Positions 1 to 4,285 of a stretch of DNA of 5,646 nt are shown piece after piece. A program made the translations under genes and the position numbers. Location of the stretch: NCBI GenBank assembly GCA_009885905.1, contig VFJU01000413.1, positions 1-5,646 on the forward strand, written 5' to 3'. Origin of the DNA: Verrucomicrobiota bacterium (lineage in GTDB: Bacteria > Verrucomicrobiota > Verrucomicrobiia > Verrucomicrobiales > Akkermansiaceae). Within the stretch, counting starts at the first letter, position 1. Each line of letters opens with the position of its first letter. The notes beneath the pieces are model-generated. The model saw only the letters and a program-made list of their open reading frames with translations, searched no databases and was not told the origin of the DNA.

Positions 1-47
1 AATTGAAAAATATTTTATTCCCTACTTCGCGGCACGCAAGGTAATAT

Positions 48-85
48 TTTGCGACTATTTTATCATCGCGAGGCGGAGTCGCAAA
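48..85. repeat. 9-bp inverted repeat upstream of the haloperoxidase
   Basis: TTTGCGACT at 48-56 is perfectly complementary to AGTCGCAAA at 77-85, with a 20-base loop. It lies about 80 bases before the haloperoxidase start. It could be a stem in the 5' leader, a remnant of a terminator of an upstream gene outside the window, or an operator. No T-run follows the stem on either strand, so a classical terminator is not supported. Confidence 0.35.
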
Positions 86-140
86 GAGAGAGATAGAATC
101 AATTCGATGAGTAGGTAAAAACACACTTGCCGCCGATCCT

Positions 141-165
141 AGGTGCTGGTTAATTGGAAAAAGGA
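141..165 (+). promoter_or_regulatory. Start region of the haloperoxidase (ribosome binding candidates)
   Basis: Two starts compete. ATG at 166 has the purine-rich stretch GGAAAAAGGA directly in front of it, too close for an ideal Shine-Dalgarno. TTG at 154 has AGGTG at 141-145 at a better distance. I prefer ATG 166 because the protein then begins MKFIRLL, a normal signal-peptide n-region, whereas the TTG start would put an acidic residue in front of it. Confidence 0.4.
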
Positions 166-2202
166 ATGAAATTTATTCGTCTGCTCGGCCATGTGTTGGC
201 GCTCGCTTCGTGCGTCCTGCCTTGTCACGCCGTGCCCAGCGTGGCGCGACAGTGGAACGAGGAGATCCTGGCCGCGATCCGCGCCGACGTGCCGCATCCG
301 CCGGTCCATGCGCGAAATCTTTTCCATGTGGCCACAGGGATGTACAACGCATGGGCGGCGTACGATGCGTTGGCGATCGGCTACATTCATCACGAACGGG
401 CGACCGCGCCTGACATCGAGGCGGCCCGGCGGGAGGCGATCAGCTACGCAGCCTACCGGATCTTGCGCGCCCGTTTCGCAAACTCCGTGAACAAGGACAT
501 CACGCTGCCGACGCTGGACGCACGGATCGCGGCGCTGGGCTACGACAAGAATATCACAAGCACCACTGGCAGCAGCCCGGCGGCGCTGGGCAACCGCATC
601 GCGGCATCGATCCTCACTTGGGGCTTGGCCGATGGCTCTGGTGAGGCGGCGGGCTACAAGGATCCGGCATATGTGAACGCTCAACCGGTCTTCGAGGTGA
701 TCGAAAACGGCGCGCCGCTGGGCGGCTATCCGGCCGGGGCCGATCCGGATCACTGGCATCCGCTGACGTTTGACGAGGGCTTCGCGCAAAACGGGGTCGG
801 GCCGATTTTTCTGCAACCCTTCGTCGGCGTGACTTGGCTGAATACGCGTGCTTTCAGCCTGCGGCGCGAGGATCAGGCGCAACCGTGGATCGATCCCGGT
901 GGACCCCCGAAACTGCGTGGCGGTCAGGCGGCGGCCTACCGGGCACAGGCCTTGGATGTGTTGGAGAAGAGTCGCGCGCTTGGATCGATGGAACTGATCG
1001 ACATTTCACCGGCGGCGCAAGGGAACCACCCGCTGGGCACGGAGACGGGCACCGGCCATTTGTTGAATCCCACAACCGGTCAGCCTTATCTGTCCGAATG
1101 GGTGCCGCGGGGCGACTATGTTCGGGTGATGGCGGAATACTGGGCGGACGGCCCGGATTCCGAAACGCCGCCGGGTCATTGGAATAGGATCGCCAACGAG
1201 GTGAGCGATGCGCTGGCGGTGAAAAAAATCGGCGGCAGCGGGCCGGTGGTCGGCGACCTAGAGTGGGATGTGAAGCTCTATTTCGCGCTGACCGGGGCGA
1301 CGCACGACGCGGCCTGTGCGGCGTGGTCGCTGAAGCGAAAATACGACTCGCCGCGGCCGATCTCGATGATCCGTTTCATGGCGCTGCAAGGTCAGTCGTC
1401 GGACGCCGGACTGCCGGGCTATCATCCAGAAGGTCTGCCGCTGGTGCCGGGCCTGGTGGATGTGGTCACGGCGGCTTCGCTGACGCTCGGCGGAGCACAC
1501 CACGAGAGCGGCTTCGCGATCGGCGAGGTGGTGGTTTTCACTTGGCCGGGTCGGCCCGAGGACCCAACGGTGCAGCGCAGTCTGCCGCGCTGGATCCGGG
1601 GGACGGATTGGTTTCCCTATCAGGATCGGACTTTTGTCTCGCCGGCCTTTCCTGGCTACATGTCGGGCCACAGCACCTTCAGCCGAGCGGCTGCGGAAGT
1701 GCTCGCGGCGATCACTGGCAGCGCGTTCTTTCCCGGTGGCATTGGCAACTTCAGCGCCCCGGCGGACGGCTACCTGGATTTCGAGTTCGGCCCATCGGTG
1801 ACGGTGAATTTGCAATGGGCGACCTATTTCGATGCCGCCGACGAAGCGGGCGTTTCCCGCCGCTGGGGAGGCATCCATCCGCAGGCGGACGACTTGCCGG
1901 CCCGGGTGGTCGGGTCGCAGTGCGGGAAGCAGGCGTGGGCGCTGGCACCGAAATTCTGGGAGGGTCGCATCGCGGAGGAGCCGATGGTGCCAAAGATCAC
2001 ACGGCCGGATGCTACAACGGCGCTGCTGGTCTGGGATACCGTGCCAGGGCTGTGGTATCGGATTGAGCGGAGCACCGGACTCGAGGGTTGGAACAATGTC
2101 CACGGTCCGGTGCAAGCGTCGGACGCGACGCTGAGCTGGATCGACACCGCCGCGACCAGCCCGCGAGGCTTCTATCGGATCGCGCAGTCGGTCGGGCCCT
2201 GA
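166..2202 (+). CDS. Secreted vanadium-dependent haloperoxidase (PAP2 superfamily)
   Basis: The predicted 678-residue exported enzyme would use bound vanadate and hydrogen peroxide to oxidise a halide; the halide preferred cannot be read from sequence. Residues 1-22 look like a Sec signal peptide: KFIR, a hydrophobic stretch, then CHA before VPSV. An all-helical N-terminal half (about 30-370) leads to the catalytic part. The three diagnostic motifs are intact: K390-x6-R397-P398, S500-G501-H502, and S564-R565-x5-H571-x3-D575. In the family K390, R397, S500, G501 and R565 hold vanadate, H502 is the acid-base residue and H571 is the metal ligand. Residues about 610-678 form a separate beta-rich tail (LVWDTVPGLWYRIERSTGLE, then FYRIAQ), a type often appended to exported proteins in Verrucomicrobiota. 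Characterised family members are roughly 550-610 residues, so signal peptide plus tail explain the extra length. A PAP2-type phosphatase role is possible, because the two families share this active site. No operon partner is visible. Confidence 0.9.
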   Translation: MKFIRLLGHVLALASCVLPCHAVPSVARQWNEEILAAIRADVPHPPVHARNLFHVATGMYNAWAAYDALAIGYIHHERATAPDIEAARREAISYAAYRILRARFANSVNKDITLPTLDARIAALGYDKNITSTTGSSPAALGNRIAASILTWGLADGSGEAAGYKDPAYVNAQPVFEVIENGAPLGGYPAGADPDHWHPLTFDEGFAQNGVGPIFLQPFVGVTWLNTRAFSLRREDQAQPWIDPGGPPKLRGGQAAAYRAQALDVLEKSRALGSMELIDISPAAQGNHPLGTETGTGHLLNPTTGQPYLSEWVPRGDYVRVMAEYWADGPDSETPPGHWNRIANEVSDALAVKKIGGSGPVVGDLEWDVKLYFALTGATHDAACAAWSLKRKYDSPRPISMIRFMALQGQSSDAGLPGYHPEGLPLVPGLVDVVTAASLTLGGAHHESGFAIGEVVVFTWPGRPEDPTVQRSLPRWIRGTDWFPYQDRTFVSPAFPGYMSGHSTFSRAAAEVLAAITGSAFFPGGIGNFSAPADGYLDFEFGPSVTVNLQWATYFDAADEAGVSRRWGGIHPQADDLPARVVGSQCGKQAWALAPKFWEGRIAEEPMVPKITRPDATTALLVWDTVPGLWYRIERSTGLEGWNNVHGPVQASDATLSWIDTAATSPRGFYRIAQSVGP

Positions 2203-2223
2203 GGGTGCTCGCCCTTTCATGGG

Positions 2224-2414
2224 CTCGGCAAGAGCGCCTTATCAGGTAGGGTTCCACCTCCGGGGGAACCGGTGAAAGTGGAGCAAACGGTCGATACCAA
2301 GGGCGACGTTCCGGCTTTTCTTGGGCTACACGTTCTCGTCTCTTTCGCCTGCGCTCTCGGCGAGAGCGCCCTACCTTTCGTAGGCTCGGCCGACCACGGA
2401 GGGTCAGCCCTACC
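2224..2414. repeat. Cluster of three related palindromic repeat modules
   Basis: Module 1 has CTCGGCAAGAGCGCC at 2224-2238. Module 2 has CTCGGCGAGAGCGCC at 2356-2370, 14 of 15 identical, inside a near-perfect palindrome GCGCTCTCG-G-CGAGAGCGC at 2351-2369. Module 3 runs from GGCTCGGC at 2383 to 2414. Modules 2 and 3 both end in GCCCTACC (2368-2375 and 2407-2414), and module 1 is followed by the inverse, GGTAGGG, at 2245-2251. Between modules 2 and 3 CCTAC and GTAGG form a small hairpin (2370-2384). Module 3 can fold through GACC/GGTC and GGCT/AGCC. This resembles a short interspersed palindromic family; I recall similar GGTAGGGC elements in Verrucomicrobiota intergenic DNA but cannot confirm it here. 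Confidence 0.6.
2250..2270 (+). terminator. Possible hairpin terminator after the haloperoxidase
   Basis: GGTTCC at 2250-2255 pairs with GGAACC at 2265-2270, and after one mismatch two further C-G pairs are possible inside the loop. It starts 48 bases after the stop codon. There is no T-run behind it, so it would be a weak or factor-assisted terminator, or simply part of the neighbouring repeat family. Confidence 0.25.
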
Positions 2415-2483
2415 GAGGGCGCGGAGCGTCTTCCAAAAAACGGGTCGGGTTACGCACTTCAACAATTTACCTACATGGTCTTG

Positions 2484-2516
2484 ATGTTCTAACATTTTTG
2501 ATTTACCAAATCAAAA
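2484..2516. repeat. Two adjacent perfect dyads at the 3' end of the minus-strand gene set
   Basis: ATGTT-CT-AACAT occupies 2484-2495 and TTTTGATTT-acc-AAATCAAAA occupies 2496-2516. The second is a 9-bp perfect stem with a 3-base loop and contains the stop codon (2513-2511) of the frameshifted gene. It is AT-only apart from one G-C pair, so it would be a weak terminator. It may mark an insertion or recombination junction. Confidence 0.5.
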
Positions 2517-2907
2517 TAAGACAAGGTAAGGCTGCTGTTTGACCTTTGAAATGATGCTGGCGGTCGCGGTGGAAAATGGCTGTGTCGTGCCGTCCGGAAG
2601 CAGCACCGCGCGTTCGAACGCGATGGCAAACAATGGATCGGTACCCACCTCGTTCCGCGTGTGAAGCTGATAGTTGAGCACCAAGCCTTTCGTGCAGCAC
2701 GGGATACATGCGGGCGTCTGGCAGTGGTTCCTGGCGCAGCGGGCCGTTTTGATAAATCTTGCGGCCAATCGTCGCGCTGGCGGGGATGAAATCCCGTCCC
2801 TTGGCGCTCGCCCACAACAAGGCATGGGCGTCGATTTCAAGGACGGGTTGGAACGTGCGGTTCACGGGGTCTCCGATCCGCACGACGGGTTTGGTCATGG
2901 TCTTCAT
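2511..2907 (-). pseudogene. Frameshifted small protein gene, third of the minus-strand set
   Basis: I do not recognise the family. From ATG 2907 one frame gives a protein-like N-terminal part of about 70 residues (KPVVRIGDPVNRTFQPVLEI, later FIPASATIGRKIYQNGPL and LPDARMYPVL). It then degrades into an arginine-, histidine- and serine-rich reading. From about 2694 the neighbouring frame takes over with a protein-like C-terminal part (TKGLVLNYQLHTRNEVGTDP, then FAIAFERAVLLPDGTTQPF), ending at TGA 2513-2511. Dropping one base at 2692-2696 (minus strand ..GTGCTG-C-ACGAAA..) would join them into about 131 residues. This could be a true pseudogene, a sequencing error, or less likely a programmed shift, since no slippery run is visible. 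No signal peptide or membrane segment is seen. It lies 66 bases behind the second gene and could share its transcript. Confidence 0.55.
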
Positions 2908-2973
2908 GGTGTCTGTTTTTTGGGTTCATGGTTTCTTTGGAGAGGCCACATGCAGTGCGCTCAGATATCCGAG

Positions 2974-3201
2974 TTACCGCTGGTGTCCGAGAAATCGAAA
3001 TGGGGCTGGTGATGGAGTGGGTGCAAGGTAGATTGACCTATCAACAAAACTATAAATTTTGTCTGGGATTTCGAATTCGGCCGCATCCATGCGCCGGTGA
3101 AACTCTTGGATGAAATCCACGAAGAAATTTTCTGGCGGTCTCTCCGCACCCTTCAGAGCCAAAAGCTTCTTGATTTGGGATTGGGTGATTCGAGTTTTCA
3201 T
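2974..3201 (-). CDS. Small conserved-type hypothetical protein (75 aa)
   Basis: Function unknown. Residues 8-37 (SQIKKLLALKGAERPPENFF, then VDFIQEFHRR) resemble the start of small proteins I associate with Verrucomicrobiota, with a leucine-rich helix, a PP-E-x-FF/YF turn and an F-x-x-EFHRR helix. Those relatives, as I remember them, often continue with an RQR-type segment and sometimes a membrane helix. Here the text changes after about residue 38 and stops at 75, so the C-terminal half may be altered or shortened. The start codon overlaps the stop of the upstream gene (ATGA at 3201-3198) and no Shine-Dalgarno is visible. Translation therefore probably depends on ribosomes finishing the upstream gene. 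The predicted product is soluble, without membrane segments. Confidence 0.6.
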   Translation of the reverse strand: MKTRITQSQIKKLLALKGAERPPENFFVDFIQEFHRRMDAAEFEIPDKIYSFVDRSIYLAPTPSPAPFRFLGHQR

Positions 3202-3581
3202 GACATGGCGGTTTGGTTGGCTGCGTCGGCAGCCAGGGAGGACTCCGGGCTACTCATACAGAAGTTCAACTCCAAGGCCAGGCGCCGGGATCTGGTCAAA
3301 CGGGCATAATCCATATTTGGAATCGCCAGCGCGCCATAGATCCCGAAACGTTTCGCGAGGATCGTGCGGGCATCGGAAACGAGACGATGCCCGATATCAG
3401 TCGACGGCGATCGAAATTGGCGGATATTGGTCATACCAGATTTGGTGTTTTCTATTCCATTCGCGCGCGAAATTTGTGTGGACAGTTTGCGGGTGACTTC
3501 CAACTCCCGGCTGGTGCATTTCGGAAATTCGATGATGTTATTCGGAAATGGGTTGGGTTCTTGTAGATTGGCGGCTTTCAT
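3198..3581 (-). CDS. Hypothetical protein (127 aa), first gene of the minus-strand set
   Basis: Function unknown. The reading begins MKAANLQEPNPFPNN, followed by IIEFPKCTSRELEVTRKLST. A strongly protein-like block at residues about 70-108 (ARTILAKRFGIYGALAIPNM, then DYARLTRSRRLALELNF) looks like the conserved core of a small Verrucomicrobiota-type family. The sequence after residue 109 is low in character and may be a poorly conserved tail. The product is basic, without signal peptide or membrane helices. ATG 3581 is the only ATG available: the frame is open upstream for 34 more codons to TGA 3686-3684 but has no ATG, GTG or TTG there. There is no clear Shine-Dalgarno. It overlaps the next gene by four bases, so the two very likely form a translationally coupled pair. 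The stretch is less G+C-rich than the haloperoxidase gene. Confidence 0.62.
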   Translation of the reverse strand: MKAANLQEPNPFPNNIIEFPKCTSRELEVTRKLSTQISRANGIENTKSGMTNIRQFRSPSTDIGHRLVSDARTILAKRFGIYGALAIPNMDYARLTRSRRLALELNFCMSSPESSLAADAANQTAMS

Positions 3582-3693
3582 GAGTTTTTGGCGTTCGTTT
3601 GGTTGATAGGAACGACGGGCAGTTTTTGCAATATCCCCGTTGACTTGGTCTGGCCTTCTTGGACGGACTTTGACGTTCCAGGTTCAGGTACTT

Positions 3694-3708
3694 ACACGTT
3701 CCGTGCCA
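3694..3708 (-). promoter_or_regulatory. Weak sigma-54-like promoter for the minus-strand genes
   Basis: On the minus strand TGGCAC (3708-3703) is followed by five bases and GTGT (3697-3694). The -24 element is perfect and extends to TTGGCACGG, with correct spacing. The -12 element should be TTGC, and the usually essential final C is a T. A start about 110 bases before ATG 3581 would be expected. The match may be fortuitous. Confidence 0.2.
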
Positions 3709-3711
3709 AAG

Positions 3712-3730
3712 TGTGATGATAATCATAACC
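3712..3730. promoter_or_regulatory. Fur-box-like operator
   Basis: The central 11 bases ATGATAATCAT (3716-3726) are exactly the core of the classical 19-base Fur box GATAATGATAATCATTATC. By eye 14 of 19 positions agree. The dyad is centred on A3721, and beyond a mismatch two more pairs continue it. It lies about 130-150 bases upstream of the minus-strand gene starting at 3581, directly beside the weak sigma-54-like match. A role in iron-dependent control of those genes is inference. Confidence 0.35.
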
Positions 3731-3741
3731 CGCTGATTGTG

Positions 3742-3765
3742 AGACCACTAAAAAATAAGTGGTCT
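3742..3765. repeat. Perfect 8-bp hairpin with A-rich loop
   Basis: AGACCACT (3742-3749) and AGTGGTCT (3758-3765) are perfectly complementary around the loop AAAAAATA. Neither strand has a T-run after the stem, so it is not a standard terminator. It could be an operator, a recombination site or part of an RNA. Confidence 0.5.
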
Positions 3766-3792
3766 GCTCTCGAATCCTTCCCGAACGAGAAA

Positions 3793-3814
3793 AGCCTGTA
3801 AAAATTGCAGTAAA
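3793..3814 (+). repeat. Direct repeat, copy 1 of 2
   Basis: This 22-base unit begins AGCCTGTAAAAATTGCAG and ends TAAA. It matches copy 2 at 3959-3980 at 19 of 22 positions. Within it CTG (3796-3798) and CAG (3808-3810) form the ends of a small imperfect dyad. Confidence 0.55.
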
Positions 3815-3958
3815 TTCCGCAACAATTGATGGCTCGCCAGACATTGGTTTTTCGCCGAATCGCCTCGCACGACGAGGTCGTCTTTCAGAGGTTCCACGTT
3901 TGGATGGACCAGCTCCTGCCCCCACCCGTTCTGGCGAACCCTGCAAGCCTTGCGCGGG

Positions 3959-3980
3959 AGCCTGTAAAATATGCAGGAAA
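3959..3980 (+). repeat. Direct repeat, copy 2 of 2
   Basis: This copy begins AGCCTGTAAAATATGCAG and ends GAAA, 166 bases downstream of copy 1. Here CCTG and CAGG (3961-3964 and 3974-3977) close the small dyad. The spacer between copies contains another small hairpin, CCTCG-cacga-CGAGG at 3863-3877. Only two copies are present and the spacing is too long for a CRISPR array. Confidence 0.55.
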
Positions 3981-4063
3981 CCATCCATGCCAGTCGGCCG
4001 CCACTAACGTATTTTGATAAATAATTCGTTGATATTAAGTCATTTGTTGAAAATTCTCCAAGT

Positions 4064-4079
4064 TGGCACACCACGAGCA
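4064..4079 (+). promoter_or_regulatory. Sigma-54-like promoter upstream of the response regulator
   Basis: TGGCAC (4064-4069), five bases, then GAGC (4075-4078) matches the sigma-54 pattern TGGCAC-N5-TTGC at both essential doublets, GG at -24 and GC at -12, with exact spacing. The two T of the -12 box are replaced by GA. Transcription would start near 4090, giving a leader of about 195 bases before ATG 4286. The downstream gene is itself a sigma-54 activator, which makes autoregulation plausible but unproven. Confidence 0.35.
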
Positions 4080-4095
4080 AAGTATATTTCGTCCC

Positions 4096-4103
4096 GGGGG
4101 GGG
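4096..4103 (+). repeat. Run of eight G
   Basis: An uninterrupted G8 tract follows CCC and sits a few bases after the expected start of transcription from the sigma-54-like promoter. Such runs are prone to length change by slippage, and also to sequencing error. Confidence 0.6.
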
Positions 4104-4107
4104 TAAA

Positions 4108-4198
4108 ATCAACCTGCCGCGAATGAGATGTCTCCTTAGGGAGGAACTCTTCCGGCAGGTTGATCCATTTTTGGAACTGGGATGACCCGCATTCGCGG
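4108..4198 (+). ncRNA. Structured leader or small RNA candidate with possible pseudoknot
   Basis: ATCAACCTGCCG (4108-4119) and CGGCAGGTTGAT (4153-4164) form a perfect 12-bp stem. Its loop contains a smaller hairpin, TCTCC-ttag-GGAGG (4131-4144). CCGCGAATG (4117-4125) is also perfectly complementary to CATTCGCGG (4190-4198). If the three shared bases stay in the first stem, CGAATG of the loop can still pair with CATTCG downstream, which is H-type pseudoknot geometry. CCATTTTT follows the first stem, so it may also end a short transcript, though the T-run does not begin right at the stem. The element lies between the sigma-54-like promoter and the response regulator. It could be a regulatory leader, a small RNA or a repeat element; I recognise no known riboswitch class. 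Confidence 0.45.
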
Positions 4199-4205
4199 AA
4201 ACTTG

Positions 4206-4243
4206 GACTATTTTATAGTTGAAGCTTGCGTCAGTAAATAGTC
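4206..4243 (+). repeat. 8-bp inverted repeat in the regulator's leader
   Basis: GACTATTT (4206-4213) pairs perfectly with AAATAGTC (4236-4243). The left arm also takes part in the shorter dyad ACTAT-TTT-ATAGT (4207-4219). It lies 43-80 bases before the regulator start and could be an operator or part of the leader fold. Confidence 0.35.
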
Positions 4244-4285
4244 TCGCTATAGAGTTAGCTGAGCGTTTGCTGCCCCATTCTTGCG

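Larger units (their letters stand above)
2203..2510. other. Non-coding region between converging genes, rich in palindromic repeats
   Basis: I find no credible gene here. The haloperoxidase ends at 2202 and the minus-strand gene set ends at 2511, so both are read towards this stretch. It contains repeat modules around 2224-2251, 2351-2384 and 2383-2414, a hairpin at 2250-2270 and two perfect AT-rich dyads at 2484-2516. Short reading frames on both strands are arginine-, proline- or alanine-rich shadows. Confidence 0.6.
3582..4285. other. Roughly 700-base region without a convincing gene
   Basis: No reading frame here has a believable protein with a start, and those on both strands look like noise or are broken. 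The part next to 3581 (3582-3716) has protein-like readings on both strands that lack a good start. The rest holds a Fur-box-like dyad, sigma-54-like promoter matches, a perfect 8-bp hairpin, a 22-bp direct repeat, a G run and a strong stem-loop. The region separates the minus-strand gene set from the response regulator, which are divergent, so it should contain both promoters. Confidence 0.6.

Noticed and set aside
139..882. Minus-strand frame of 247 codons over the haloperoxidase N-terminus
   Set aside because: Arginine- and alanine-rich shadow of a gene with a clear signal peptide and family motifs on the plus strand.
1263..2066. Plus-strand frame of 267 codons inside the haloperoxidase gene
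   Set aside because: Glycine-, alanine- and arginine-rich out-of-frame reading. The true frame carries all catalytic motifs.
1258..2220. Long open frame of 320 codons on the minus strand
   Set aside because: It lies opposite the haloperoxidase catalytic domain, is rich in arginine and has no recognisable motif. Long antisense frames are expected in G+C-rich genes.
2674..3012. Plus-strand frame of 112 codons opposite the small minus-strand genes
   Set aside because: The minus-strand reading is more protein-like on both sides of the frameshift and fits the ordered gene set. The plus frame runs across the gap between two minus-strand genes.
3213..3566. Plus-strand frame of 117 codons
   Set aside because: It is opposite the 127-residue gene, whose core is far more protein-like and whose stop overlaps the next start.
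3761..3780. tRNA gene
   Set aside because: Only a T-loop-like stretch is present. The flanking bases cannot form a T-stem and no cloverleaf is possible.
3793..3980. CRISPR array
   Set aside because: Only two imperfect copies, 166 bases apart, with no regular spacers and no cas gene in the window.
3748..4080. Minus-strand frame of 110 codons, and an overlapping one at 3692-3988
   Set aside because: Neither has a recognisable domain or ribosome site. Both run through repeats and hairpins, and their ends resemble false proteins predicted from tRNA-like sequence.
4160..4222. Leader peptide starting at TTG 4160 after GGAGGA (4140-4145)
   Set aside because: The spacing to the start is about 14 bases, the start is TTG, and the GGAGG is part of a hairpin. 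The 20-residue reading has no regulatory codon run.
4226..4253. Sigma-70-type promoter TTGCGT-16-TATAGA before the regulator
   Set aside because: Only three and four of six bases match the consensus, which is not enough without expression data.
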